Source of the DNA: Burkholderia sp. WSM2232
Lineage (GTDB): Bacteria > Pseudomonadota > Gammaproteobacteria > Burkholderiales > Burkholderiaceae
DNA: 64,000 bases
Reading direction: 5' to 3'
NCBI RefSeq assembly: GCF_000472545.1
Contig: NZ_AWZV01000008.1
Span: forward strand, 186,001-250,000
The notes beneath the pieces were generated by a model, which did no database searches, had not been told where the DNA came from, and saw nothing but the letters and a program-made list of their open reading frames with translations. Each line of letters starts with the position of its first letter. Position 1 is the first letter of the stretch. Positions 18,284-27,255 of the stretch are shown piece by piece. A program made the position numbers and the translations under genes.

Positions 18284-18904
18284 GGCGGGTCCGCAACGGC
18301 CTGCAGGAATTCTGCTCGCGAGCCCGCGTGCGCCCGCGCAAGAGCAACGAGCGCCCGATCTTCGGCTGCATAATGTGGCGCCTCCACGGGCCGTCGGGCA
18401 AGCTCGCCGGTATATCCGAGCATGCTACCGTCCAAGGGATGATGGCGAAGGAGACTGGAAGGAAACGCTCGCCGCAGCTTGCGACCAATGCCTTATCCCA
18501 AATTTTGAGCGAATGCATAACGGCAGGGGACTCCGTCGATGAAGTCAACGGCGGGCGGCTGATCCGAGATTTCGGCAGACAACTGGTTCGGGCGGATTTC
18601 CACTGCCAGATTGACACCGGGGGCGGTCACCGGACATTGCCGCCAGAACGTCGCGAACACAGTGGGCCGCAATGCGTTCAGCCGCGCTTCACCAAGGGCG
18701 AACGCGGTCGAGTCGATGACCAGGCGCAGCAACGCCCGAGGCGACATCGAGTGAAAAAGGCTATCGCTACCGTTCCTATAGCGATCTGCGTATTCTCTGC
18801 TCTTAGGCGCTGAGCGCGCACGAACGACCGCCACGTGCCGCTCGAGGAGGCAGGCAGGAGGCGTCATGCGTCACCTCATCTCACGATATAGAGCAGAGTG
18901 TAGC
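18284..18904. other. Stretch with no supported gene
   Basis: About 620 bases with only weak open frames on both strands, none matching a family I recognise. A minus-strand frame at 18493-18867 and a plus-strand frame at 18328-18813 overlap each other, and neither has a convincing start. With decayed genes on both sides, this is best read as eroded coding sequence, perhaps including the lost DNA-binding domains of the flanking IclR and GntR remnants. Confidence 0.5.
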
Positions 18905-19124
18905 CCGAACTCGCTGCTCGTTTTGATGATGGAAACGGTCATGCGTGATTGCGCCGCAATTTGCAACCGATTTTTAGAATTAACGCCAGCGAATCGCGCT
19001 GAACGAGCGGCAAGAGATCATAGATGCAATCGAGACCCGCAACATTTCCAGGGCAACCGCTGCAATGAAGACCCATCTGGACAATGTCCACTCACGATAT
19101 CGAAACGCAATCGACAGTCGTTGA
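18905..19124 (+). pseudogene. GntR/FCD-type regulator, C-terminal fragment with frameshift
   Basis: Two plus-strand frames join into the end of an FCD ligand-binding domain: PNSLLVLMMETVMRDC in one frame up to about 18,985, then LNERQEIIDAIETRNISRAT and AAMKTHLDNVHSRYRNAI in another, ending at a TGA at 19122. The H-x-x-x-V end after a D-A-I-E-x-R-N helix is characteristic of FadR-like GntR proteins. No N-terminal winged helix is visible. This is a remnant; the call rests on short motifs. Confidence 0.5.
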
Positions 19125-19357
19125 AGTGCAGGCAGGTCTCCCAAAGGGACGGCAGCGCCGACGGCATGGGCGCCCATGCAGGCCGCGGTACGCTAAAGAA
19201 GGAATTGCAGGAATATTTGCGGCGGACGCGGACGATGCGTCGTTCACGTCATCACACCATGAAGACGGACGACCACCGCAGAATCTGCGGTACCGTATCG
19301 ATCAGCGAGCGCCCCCCGACAGGTGAGGACCGCGCGATACCGGCTCATTTGGCGGCT

Positions 19358-20548
19358 CTAACCGGTTCGTTTCCACGCATGGAGTTGCAGCGCTTCGCGA
19401 AGCATCGATGAGTGCCACGCTTCGTCGAGTGCGCGACGCAGCAGCGCCTGCTGACTCGCGGGCGCGAGGCCACCTGCCGGTGGGTCGCGATCAAGATTGG
19501 TGGGGAACGCGTAGCCTTCCGCCGTGGATGCAATAACGGACTCGATTTCAGTCGCGGTCAACTGGCCGTTGGTCTGGTACTCGATAAGTACAGGGTAGAC
19601 GGCCTCACACATGCGCATCCGATCGAGAGTTTCCATCGTGCGGCCATAAGCCGAAGATACCTGCAACAGATTCGCCATGCGCTGCACGTCTCGCGTGCGA
19701 TTCGCGCCGGCGGCATGGAAGAGTGCCGGATTAAAAAAGAGCGCGTCTCCCTTGGCGAGCGGTAACTGCACGCAGTGCGCTTCGAAGAAGTCGCGAAAGT
19801 CGGGGCGTCGCCACGCCAGGTAGCCTTGAGCATAACGCTGCGAAAAAGGCAGCAGCTTCGTGGGGCCACTCTCGATCGGCATGTCGCTGTGCGCGACAGC
19901 ACCTTGAAGCGTCAGGAACGGCGACATCTTATGGACATGCGCGGGAAAGCGCTGCGCTTCCTCTACTGTCTGGAACCCGAGATGGTAGTCGCGGTGTGCT
20001 TGCTGTGCCTCTCCACCTGGTCGAACGACGTTGACCTGAGTCGTCATCTGAAAGAAGGGTCCGAGCCATGCTTGCGCGACGCATGCGATGAACGCATTCG
20101 AGAAATAGCGTGCGAACACGGTGGGTGCATGCAGACAGAGCTTTTCGTGAGCGTTCCAGATGCGGTCGTTCGCGCCCGCTTTGGCGAAATGGTCCGCTCC
20201 TTGTGTCCCGGATTCACGCTCCTGCCTGATGATCTGTTCAAAGATGCGGGTTGCTTCATCGACGGGCGCCGTGTCCCGGAAGGCGTTTTTTATCACCAGC
20301 ACGCCCGCGCCGTCGAGAAGCACGTTTGCCCACTCGGCCTGCAGCGCCCGTTGCCGAACAGGATCGACCAAGACTTCATCAAGCGCACGGCAATCATAGA
20401 CGGGGACGTCGCACTGCGTCTCGACCGAAAATCGCAAGCCGAGGTCAGCCTTTTTTCGTAGTTGATCCGCGAAAGCTTCGAGTGAGCAGTCGCTCCCTCG
20501 ATACCAGTTGTTTCCTAACGTTTCGCTGCTTTGCTCGGTGGCATTCAT
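19358..20548 (-). CDS. Phytanoyl-CoA dioxygenase family protein
   Basis: A 396-residue protein. The ATG at 20548 (MNATEQSSETL) follows GGAGCGAG at good spacing, so it is preferred over a start eight codons upstream. An iron-binding H-x-D motif lies in QQAHRDYHLGF, and the distal His is in FFNPALFHAAGANRTRD with a following Arg for 2-oxoglutarate. These point to a non-haem Fe(II)/2-oxoglutarate-dependent hydroxylase. It is divergent from a LacI regulator gene 89 bases away. Its place beside module 2 suggests hydroxylation of the pathway substrate, but this is inference. Confidence 0.86.
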   Translation of the reverse strand: MNATEQSSETLGNNWYRGSDCSLEAFADQLRKKADLGLRFSVETQCDVPVYDCRALDEVLVDPVRQRALQAEWANVLLDGAGVLVIKNAFRDTAPVDEATRIFEQIIRQERESGTQGADHFAKAGANDRIWNAHEKLCLHAPTVFARYFSNAFIACVAQAWLGPFFQMTTQVNVVRPGGEAQQAHRDYHLGFQTVEEAQRFPAHVHKMSPFLTLQGAVAHSDMPIESGPTKLLPFSQRYAQGYLAWRRPDFRDFFEAHCVQLPLAKGDALFFNPALFHAAGANRTRDVQRMANLLQVSSAYGRTMETLDRMRMCEAVYPVLIEYQTNGQLTATEIESVIASTAEGYAFPTNLDRDPPAGGLAPASQQALLRRALDEAWHSSMLREALQLHAWKRTG

Positions 20549-20637
20549 GTCTCGCTCCGTTTTCGTCAGCATAGACGCGTCGTCGCACCGGGAGTTACGA
20601 TAAACACATCAAAAAACCATCAAAACCGAGGATGACG

Positions 20638-21678
20638 ATGGCTAACCGTTTCCTCATAAAAGAGATTGCGTTGCAGGCTGGTGTCGGTGTCGCTACGGTG
20701 GACCGCGTATTGAACGGGCGTGCCCATGTGCGCGAAGGCACACGCAGGCGGGTCGAGCAGGCTATCCGGGAGTTGGAGAAGCAGGAGATTCAACTGGCGG
20801 CGAAGGGGCGCAAGGTCATCATCGATGTGGTGGCCGAAGCGCCGTCTCGATTCTCGACGGAAATTCAGGAAGCACTCGAAGCGGAGTTACCCGCCTTTCA
20901 TCCTGCGGTGCTGAGGCCCCGCTTTCTCATGCGCGAAACGATGACTACCGCGGAGGTCGTTGAAACGCTTCACTCGATCGGCAGGCGAGGTAGTCACGGT
21001 GTTCTACTGAAAGCGCGCGATGCCGCCGACATCTCAGACGCGATCGGAGAGTTGAAGACAATGGGCATACCTGTCGTGACCACCTTCACGGACATTCCGT
21101 TGTCGGCTCGCATCGCCTACGCCGGACCCGATAATCGCGTGGCGGGGGCGACGGCGGCATATCTGATCGGTCATTGGCTCGGGGGTACCCGTGGCGCGGT
21201 CTTGATTACCATGAGTGACGAAGGCTTTAGAGGCGAGGAGGAGCGCGAGGCGAGTTTCCGGCGAGCCCTCCGTGTCAATTACCCGAAACTGAGTTTGCTA
21301 GACGCGAGTGGCGGACACGGACTGAATCCGCAAACCGAAGAGAGGATGCGGAAAGTGGTTACGAGAAGATCAAGAGTCGCTGCCGTGTACTCGATGGGTG
21401 GAGGCAACGCAGCCGTGCTGAAAGTGTTGGAGGCGGCGAAGCAAAACCCCATATGCTTTATCGGGCACGATCTTGACCGCGACAACGTTGGCTTGCTTCT
21501 TCGGGGAAAGGTGCAGGCCATCCTTCATCACGATTTGCGTCAGGACATGCGTTCGGCTTGCCAGCACATCATGCACTTTCATCGACTGATTCCTGCATCA
21601 GCGATCGCTCCGTCTTCCTCGGTCGTCGTCGTTACTCCGGAAAACATCCCGGAGCACATTGCCAGTCGATTTCGATAG
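20638..21678 (+). CDS. LacI-family transcriptional regulator
   Basis: A 346-residue protein with a LacI helix-turn-helix at residues 4-50 (IKEIALQAGVGVATVDRVLNGRAHV) and a sugar-binding-protein-like effector domain (GIPVVTTFTDIP, AAYLIGHWLGG, VYSMGGGNAAVLKVLE). The ATG at 20638 sits six bases after GAGG; a second ATG two codons earlier is less well placed. The divergent gap holds CATCAAAA twice, 11 bases apart (20607 and 20618), a possible binding site. The effector domain suggests a sugar-like inducer, matching the ribose-type importer in this module. Confidence 0.9.
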   Translation: MANRFLIKEIALQAGVGVATVDRVLNGRAHVREGTRRRVEQAIRELEKQEIQLAAKGRKVIIDVVAEAPSRFSTEIQEALEAELPAFHPAVLRPRFLMRETMTTAEVVETLHSIGRRGSHGVLLKARDAADISDAIGELKTMGIPVVTTFTDIPLSARIAYAGPDNRVAGATAAYLIGHWLGGTRGAVLITMSDEGFRGEEEREASFRRALRVNYPKLSLLDASGGHGLNPQTEERMRKVVTRRSRVAAVYSMGGGNAAVLKVLEAAKQNPICFIGHDLDRDNVGLLLRGKVQAILHHDLRQDMRSACQHIMHFHRLIPASAIAPSSSVVVVTPENIPEHIASRFR

Positions 21679-21701
21679 GCTCGTCTTTACAAAGGCTGCA
21701 A

Positions 21702-22763
21702 TCACATGCGGGGCGGGTTTCCGTTCCAGGCGTCTTGCAGCAGAGAGCGAAGCGGCTCGCACTCTATCGGGCGTGGATTCCAATAAGGGTTTGCGAGTGC
21801 GATATCGCATGCACGGTCGAGATCGGATTCCTGCATTCCAACCTCGCGCAACCCCGACGGAATGTTGAGTTCGCGACCAAGCTCGAAGACGCCAAGCGCT
21901 GCGCTTTCACTTCCTAGTGCTCGCGCGATTCGCAACATGGCATCGGGTGCCGCGTCACTGTTGTACGCCAACGCGTGGGGCAAGACGATAGCGTGCGTTT
22001 CCGCGTGTGGGAGATTGAAGCTTCCTCCCAGGGTGTGGCAGAGCTTGTGATGAAGAGCCATTCCGACGTGGCCCAGTACACTGCCGCACATCCATGCGCC
22101 GTAAAGACACTCGCCCCGCGCCGAGATGTTCCGCGGATCCGCTTTGATGCCCCTCAGGCCGGCTGCCATCGCGCGTATTCCGTCCTCGGCCATCAGCGAC
22201 ATGACGGGATTACCGTCGCGGGCATACAGCCCTTCCGCAGCATGCGCAATGGCATTCAGGCCGCTTACGAAGGACAGCCCGAGCGGCAGGCTCGACGACA
22301 GGATGGGATCGTAGATAACAGTCTTGGGCAGCACACGCTGGTCCCGTCCGGTACGCTTCAATCCATTCTCAGTGAGGCCGTAGATCGGCGTCATCTCCGA
22401 GCCAGCATACGTCGTCGGAATTGCGATGATCGGCAAGCTGGATTCCAGTGCGATGGCTTTACCCAGGCCGACGGTGGATCCTCCGCCTATCGCCACTGCG
22501 CAATCGGCGCCAACGTTTCGTGCATGGTCACGGGCACGTCTTGCTGTTTCAACCGGGACGTGCATCTTTGCTTCTGCAAAGACACCCGCACTGAGCGGTC
22601 CCAGCAGATCGGAAACCTCCGTTGCTTGTGCCACCTGCTCCGGCGTGCAAAGAACCAGTGCCTTTTTTGCTCCGAGCGCGTGAACTTCTTCATTGACGCG
22701 GGCGAGTACGCCGGCGCCGAAGATCACTTTCGAAGGCTGCGAGGTATAAACAAAATCGTGCAT
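21702..22763 (-). CDS. Maleylacetate reductase (iron-containing alcohol dehydrogenase family)
   Basis: A 353-residue protein. The ATG at 22763 (MHDFVYTSQPSKVIFGAG) is preceded by AAGGA, so the 31 extra residues upstream are not needed. It has AIGGGSTVGLGKAIAL for nucleotide binding, IPTTYAGSEMTPIYGLTE, FVSGLNAIAHAAEGLYA and GMALHHKLCHTLGG, all typical of maleylacetate reductases. The enzyme reduces maleylacetate to 3-oxoadipate with NAD(P)H. Hydroxyquinol 1,2-dioxygenase, which makes maleylacetate, is encoded at 26261 on the same strand. Confidence 0.93.
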   Translation of the reverse strand: MHDFVYTSQPSKVIFGAGVLARVNEEVHALGAKKALVLCTPEQVAQATEVSDLLGPLSAGVFAEAKMHVPVETARRARDHARNVGADCAVAIGGGSTVGLGKAIALESSLPIIAIPTTYAGSEMTPIYGLTENGLKRTGRDQRVLPKTVIYDPILSSSLPLGLSFVSGLNAIAHAAEGLYARDGNPVMSLMAEDGIRAMAAGLRGIKADPRNISARGECLYGAWMCGSVLGHVGMALHHKLCHTLGGSFNLPHAETHAIVLPHALAYNSDAAPDAMLRIARALGSESAALGVFELGRELNIPSGLREVGMQESDLDRACDIALANPYWNPRPIECEPLRSLLQDAWNGNPPRM

Positions 22764-22869
22764 TGAAGCATCCTTACCAGTCGTAGTGCGCGGTTGATGT
22801 CGAGCGAGCTTCGAGAGGCCACCAATCTCGAACATCAGTACCTGCGATCTGCTCATGCCCGGCTATCTA

Positions 22870-23760
22870 TCAAGCACTGGCTTTGCGTTGCCGTGCTTCA
22901 ACGTTGTGGAACTGCTGCATGGTCGTGTCGAACGACCTAGTCGCCATTTCTTGCAGCGGAAGCTTGCGATATTCGGTCGAGATGATCTCCACGCCGTACC
23001 ACTCGCCGTTAAATCCGGCGCTCTGGACCGCCTCAATGAACCCCGGACAATCGAACTCGCCCTCGCCACAAAGCTTGCGGCGGAAGACAGTATCTTCCAG
23101 CAACGATCCTTCGATGGTCGAGCTGGCGTCGTCGAGTTCGACCGCCTTGATGAACTGCGGAGGGACTTTCGCGATTTCGCTGAAGTCGATTCCGCCGCGA
23201 ACCATGTGCCAGATATCCAGGAGGAGGCCACCGTTCTGCTGGTTAGCTTGCTGAACGATCGCGAGACCATCTTCAAGCGATTTGACGATTGAGAACGGCA
23301 TGACTTCAATCGACACGTTCGAACCAACCTCGGCCGCTTCCTGACACAGAGTTGCGAATTCATCCGCCATCCGGGCGAAGTCGGGCGTTCGCTGATCCAG
23401 CGCGCTCGCAGCAATCTTCACGTTCTTCATGCCAAACTTCGCGCCTAGTTCGAGGATCACGCGGCGAGCACGATCCGACACCTGGCGCTCGGGACCGTCC
23501 AGATACCAGTCAACGAGGAACTCGAGTTCGAAGTGTTTGATGCCGTTGTCTTCCAGGATGTGTTTGACAGTGTCTGCGCCTACCTTGTCGATGGTCGCCA
23601 CCAGGTCCTCATGGATCACACCAATGCCCCGCCAACCGGCTTTTGCTGCCGCTTCGACGCGCGCCTGTAACGAATAAGGACTGATAGAAGGCTGGAGCGG
23701 ATCCACGTCTCCGGCGAGAGTCCAGTACGCGGCCAGCAGGTCAATGTCAGGTGTGCTCAA
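22870..23760 (-). CDS. TIM-barrel sugar isomerase/epimerase-like protein (IolE type)
   Basis: A 296-residue xylose isomerase-like TIM-barrel protein. The likely start is a TTG at 23760 (LSTPDIDLLAAYW), eight bases after GGAG; the frame stays open upstream but overlaps the neighbouring amidohydrolase gene. Barrel motifs include GWRGIGVIHED, HFELEFLVDWYLDG, VSIEVMPF, GGLLLDIWHMVRGG and FNGEWYGVEIISTEYR, with likely metal-ligand Glu, Asp and His residues. The family includes inosose dehydratases, 3-keto-sugar enzymes and C-glycoside lyase subunits. It should act on the sugar-like part of the substrate or on a ring intermediate. Confidence 0.84.
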   Translation of the reverse strand: MSTPDIDLLAAYWTLAGDVDPLQPSISPYSLQARVEAAAKAGWRGIGVIHEDLVATIDKVGADTVKHILEDNGIKHFELEFLVDWYLDGPERQVSDRARRVILELGAKFGMKNVKIAASALDQRTPDFARMADEFATLCQEAAEVGSNVSIEVMPFSIVKSLEDGLAIVQQANQQNGGLLLDIWHMVRGGIDFSEIAKVPPQFIKAVELDDASSTIEGSLLEDTVFRRKLCGEGEFDCPGFIEAVQSAGFNGEWYGVEIISTEYRKLPLQEMATRSFDTTMQQFHNVEARQRKASA

Positions 23761-23791
23761 TTGGTGTACTCCAAAAGCAGGATTCGAATTT

Positions 23792-25144
23792 TTAGGCAGG
23801 AACCAGCGCTGCAAAGCGCTCGCTGATACGGTGGCCCGATGCATCCAGCTCGTCGAGCCGTTGCTCCAGATGCTCGTAGAGTAGTTTTCCGTCGCGCTTT
23901 TTGAATTCGCCGGCGACCAACACAGTGTCGACGTTTGCTGCACTTCCCTGCATCAGTACTGCCGAAACAGGATCGTGCACTGGTCGCATACTCAATCCGT
24001 CTGCGCGGATCAAAACGACATCGGCTTGTTTTCCCGGCGTCAGCGACCCGACGCGGTCCTGAAGGCCCAGTGCCTCCGCACCGCGGATCGTTATCCAACT
24101 GAGAGCATCAGAGGTGGATATCGTGGAATGAGCGGGCAACTGTCCGGTTTCGGCCCGAGCTTGCGCGTTGTCCAACGCGCGCTGCGAAGCCAATGCGACG
24201 CGCGCAACGGTGAACATATCGCCTGCGATGGCCGACTCGAGGTCGACTCCCAGGGAAGGCGCGCTGCCCGCATCGCGCAAACGCCCAGTAATCGGATGGC
24301 CGTGTCCCTGTGTCATTTCGGTCTCGGGCGCCACAGAAAATGTGACGCCGCGATTGATCATCATCCGGAGCTGTGCGTCAGTCAGATTGTTACCGTGCAC
24401 GATGTTGGTGGTCGGGCCGAGAAGACTAGCCTCAGCCAGACGTTCCCAACCGTCCGGTGTCTTCGGTTCGAGACCCGCGCAGTGCATGCTGGCGATGAGT
24501 TCGAATTCGGCCGCCAGTTGAAAATCATGCTCGGACACCTCATACGTCGAGTAATGAGGCCCGAGAATCGCCATCCCGAGCGTGACTCTCGCGTCGCGGC
24601 TCGCAAATCTGTTCTTCAGCAAGCGCTCGATTTCGCCGCGAGGGTGAGGAATCTCACTGAAGTGCTTCTGTCCGGGCTTAGGATCTGGCTTTGGAGAGCC
24701 GTGAAAATAGACCGCACGGATTCCTGATTCGAGCAGCCCGTCGATCGCACGATCCGTGTGGTCGGGCGTCGGATTGTTGTGGCACCAGTCGCCGAGCGTT
24801 GTCGTTCCCAGGTTCAGCTGGTTAAGCGCGCCCACCAGCGTACCGATGTGAAGGTCATCCGGGTTGAAACATGTCGCGAGTCCCGCATGAACGCTACGGA
24901 AGTAGGTAGGCAATGTCCAGTTCGCCGTCACGCCGCGAAGGGCGGTCTGCCACGTGTGCATGTGCGCGTTGATGAGGCCCGGAATGACGATGCAACCGGA
25001 CGCATCGAGCTGTTCCGCATCGTGTGCCTGAACCTCCGGTCCGATGTAGACAATGCGATCGTCCTCGATCAATATGTTGAAGCGGCCATTGCCGATGACC
25101 GGATCCATCGTGATTACGTGACCTCCTGTAATCAGCAGTTTCAT
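23792..25144 (-). CDS. Amidohydrolase of the SsnA/TrzA-AtzB-like class
   Basis: A 450-residue protein starting at the ATG at 25144, after GAGGAG. It has the split amidohydrolase layout: a beta-sandwich strand MKLLITGGHVITMD, metal-binding H61-x-H63 in PGLINAHMHTW, SMHCAGLEP, IVHGNNLTD, and the distal Asp in LGVDLESAI. GSLTPGKQADVVLI closes the barrel. Relatives deaminate or dechlorinate purine, triazine or related rings using one metal ion. Its presence suggests that the pathway substrate, or an intermediate, carries an exchangeable amino or similar group. The reaction cannot be named. Confidence 0.87.
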   Translation of the reverse strand: MKLLITGGHVITMDPVIGNGRFNILIEDDRIVYIGPEVQAHDAEQLDASGCIVIPGLINAHMHTWQTALRGVTANWTLPTYFRSVHAGLATCFNPDDLHIGTLVGALNQLNLGTTTLGDWCHNNPTPDHTDRAIDGLLESGIRAVYFHGSPKPDPKPGQKHFSEIPHPRGEIERLLKNRFASRDARVTLGMAILGPHYSTYEVSEHDFQLAAEFELIASMHCAGLEPKTPDGWERLAEASLLGPTTNIVHGNNLTDAQLRMMINRGVTFSVAPETEMTQGHGHPITGRLRDAGSAPSLGVDLESAIAGDMFTVARVALASQRALDNAQARAETGQLPAHSTISTSDALSWITIRGAEALGLQDRVGSLTPGKQADVVLIRADGLSMRPVHDPVSAVLMQGSAANVDTVLVAGEFKKRDGKLLYEHLEQRLDELDASGHRISERFAALVPA

Positions 25145-25224
25145 CAACGCGTCTCCTCTGTTATGGATGGGATACATACTCGTCGAGGTCAAGCATGCAA
25201 TCTTGCCTCGACGCTATTACCAAA

Positions 25225-25803
25225 TTACTTGTTCAGAAGTTTGCGCTGCTGGGCGAAAAGCGCAAAGGCCTTCAACTGGGCGGAGATGATCTCGCGCGTC
25301 TGCGGGTCGGTGATGGTCCTACCCTCGACGTCAACCTTGCTCGCAGCGCCGCCAACCATCACTTCGGGCTTGTTGAGCACCTGCGCATCGAGGAACACCA
25401 TGCTTTGACGCAGATGATATTGCGCACGGGCACCACCGAAGATGCCGGGCGATGCAGACTGGATCGCTACGGGCTTGCCAACAAAAGGAGGTGTCGGGAG
25501 GCGAGAAAGCCAGTCCAGCGCATTTTTAAGGACACCCGGAACGGAGTAGTTGTACTCGGGCGTAACGATGATGACGCCGTCGGCCTCGCTGATTGCATTG
25601 CCCAGGTCGAGCACCGCTTGCGGAAAGCCTTCGGCCTGGACATCCGCGTCATAGTGCGGGAGCAGCCCAACCGAGGGCAGCTTCGTCACGCGCACGTTTT
25701 CCGGCGCTAGTGCCTGCAGCGAGTCTGCGATAGCCGCATGGAAGGAGAGACGACGCAGGCTGCCGACGAGCGTTACGAGATGCAGCGAATTTTGATCAGA
25801 CAT
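25225..25803 (-). CDS. NAD(P)H-dependent FMN reductase (ChrR/quinone reductase-like)
   Basis: A 192-residue flavodoxin-like protein. It has LVGSLRRLSFHAAIADSL for the FMN phosphate and VIIVTPEYNYSVPGVLKNALDWLSR, the hallmark loop of this family. Such enzymes reduce quinones or FMN. Next to a hydroxyquinol dioxygenase gene, reduction of 2-hydroxybenzoquinone to hydroxyquinol is a reasonable role, as in nitrophenol pathways; supplying reduced flavin is the alternative. Confidence 0.9.
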   Translation of the reverse strand: MSDQNSLHLVTLVGSLRRLSFHAAIADSLQALAPENVRVTKLPSVGLLPHYDADVQAEGFPQAVLDLGNAISEADGVIIVTPEYNYSVPGVLKNALDWLSRLPTPPFVGKPVAIQSASPGIFGGARAQYHLRQSMVFLDAQVLNKPEVMVGGAASKVDVEGRTITDPQTREIISAQLKAFALFAQQRKLLNK

Positions 25804-25883
25804 GAGATTTCCTTTTGAAAGTGGTTTTGCGACGACCGAAAGGCCATCTAATTAAGATTCGTTTCAATGTTCTGCGTCGCCGT

Positions 25884-26264
25884 TCAAGCACGCACCTGGC
25901 GCAACTCACGACCTGCTGCGATCGTGTCTCGTGCTTCAGAGTCGGCCTGCTGGTCGATCTGATAATCGACTTCGTAGTCCACCTGGAAGCGCGCCGTTCG
26001 GATGTCGCCGAGCCTTTCGCGCACTCGCAGGTGCTCCGGGTGCGTCGCGTACCCGTCGAGTGCGGCCTGTGAGTCGAACTCCGTGATCAGGACGACATCG
26101 CAGGCATAATCGACCGCGCTCGAATCCAGCCCCACTTCAAGCTTAAGCATGCCGGGGATGACGCCTCGCAGTCCTTCGAAACTCTCCTTGACGAGTCGGC
26201 GGGCTTCCTGACGTGCGCCCGGCGTCTCGCCACGGACTCGCCACATGACGATATGTCGGATCAT
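25884..26264 (-). CDS. Dabb-family (stress-responsive A/B barrel) protein
   Basis: A 126-residue ferredoxin-like alpha/beta barrel protein. It begins MIRHIVMWRVRGE, has LEVGLDSSAVDYACDVVLITEF, and ends the domain with THPEHLRVRERLGDIRTARFQVDYE. Its start overlaps the hydroxyquinol dioxygenase stop (ATGA), so the two are co-translated. Dabb proteins include small aromatases and cyclases and many of unknown role. Placement in an aromatic pathway suggests handling of a reactive ring compound. Confidence 0.85.
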   Translation of the reverse strand: MIRHIVMWRVRGETPGARQEARRLVKESFEGLRGVIPGMLKLEVGLDSSAVDYACDVVLITEFDSQAALDGYATHPEHLRVRERLGDIRTARFQVDYEVDYQIDQQADSEARDTIAAGRELRQVRA

Positions 26265-27145
26265 GCAGGAACCTCCTCGGGATTCAGGACGAAGTCGTAC
26301 TTGAGCGAATAGAACGGCGTTTCCATTTTTGAACCGTCTGGAGCAACGCCGCTATCGTGCTTGACCCATTTGGTGATCAGCGTTGACCGGACCCCGAAAA
26401 CCGCGTCGGAATCGAGATACTGGTCTCCGTCGCGAAACACATGCGTAATCAGCGTCTCGTATCCGGGCACCTTGATCATGAAGTGCAGGTGAGCCGGACG
26501 CCAGGGATGACGGCCGAGCGCTTCCAGCATTCGTCCCACAGGCCCGTCGTGAGGAATCGGATAGGCCTCGGCGAGAATGGAACGGAAATGGAACCGGCCG
26601 TCGCGATCGCTGTGCAGTCTGCCGCGCGCCTGATGGACTGAGGAATTCGCATTTTCGGACGACTTCTGCACGTCGTAGAATCCGTCCTCGTCGGATTGCC
26701 ACACGTCGATCTGCGCACCGGCCAGCGGCCTGCCATCGAGGCCTCGAACCTGGCCGCTGACAAAGCAGGGCTCACCGCGCGCGCCATTCGCGATGTCTGC
26801 GCCATTCTCATACTCCGGCGCTCCCTCGACGTAGAAGGGACCGAACACAGTCGCCTCCGTGCATTCGGTCGGCTTCTTGTTGTTCTGAGCCATCACAAGC
26901 ATCGAAAGCCCGAGCGTGTCCGACAGGAGAATGAACTCCTGGCGCTTGTCGTCAGTGATATGGCCGCACTCGGTCAAAAACTGGATGGCCTTGAACCACT
27001 CTGCCTCGGTCAGTTTCACCTCTCGGGCGAAGCTATGAAGATGCTGCACCAGGCTGGTGAAGATCGTACGAAGCCTGCCGTCGCAGCGTTCGTCCATCGA
27101 CGCCAGTACCGCCTGCGTGATGGTGTCCTCATTGATGTTGCGCAT
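26261..27145 (-). CDS. Hydroxyquinol 1,2-dioxygenase
   Basis: A 294-residue intradiol dioxygenase. The ATG at 27145 (MRNINEDTITQAVL) follows AGGAG. An N-terminal helical dimerisation domain (about 1-100) precedes the catalytic core with ATVFGPFYVEGAPEY (first Fe-Tyr), GFYDVQ (second Tyr), and HPWRPAHLHF with the two Fe-His residues. The L-S-D-T-L-G-L-S-M-L-V helix and the EYENG region favour the hydroxyquinol over the catechol group. The enzyme opens benzene-1,2,4-triol to maleylacetate, the substrate of the reductase at 21702. It is divergent from a LysR gene 110 bases away. Confidence 0.92.
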   Translation of the reverse strand: MRNINEDTITQAVLASMDERCDGRLRTIFTSLVQHLHSFAREVKLTEAEWFKAIQFLTECGHITDDKRQEFILLSDTLGLSMLVMAQNNKKPTECTEATVFGPFYVEGAPEYENGADIANGARGEPCFVSGQVRGLDGRPLAGAQIDVWQSDEDGFYDVQKSSENANSSVHQARGRLHSDRDGRFHFRSILAEAYPIPHDGPVGRMLEALGRHPWRPAHLHFMIKVPGYETLITHVFRDGDQYLDSDAVFGVRSTLITKWVKHDSGVAPDGSKMETPFYSLKYDFVLNPEEVPA

Positions 27146-27226
27146 CGCTGTGTCTCCTAGTGCGCGTGTACGAGACGACAGGGTAATAGCCCCGTAAGAG
27201 GAAAAAAATGCGCTATAGTGAAATGA

Positions 27227-27244
27227 CATTTCCGCTAGGTGGAT
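27227..27244. promoter_or_regulatory. Candidate LysR binding site, copy 1
   Basis: CATTTCC-GCTAGGT-GGATG lies just before the LysR start and in the gap to the dioxygenase gene. It shares ATTTCCGCTAG-x-TGGA with the full palindrome upstream of the SDR gene at 28270. The second arm is degenerate, so on its own it would be unconvincing. Confidence 0.45.
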
Positions 27245-27255
27245 GAATCGCGCGC

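Noticed and set aside
18493..18867. Minus-strand frame of 124 codons in the decayed strip
   Set aside because: No family recognised, no good ribosome site, overlapped by an equally weak plus-strand frame; treated as eroded sequence.
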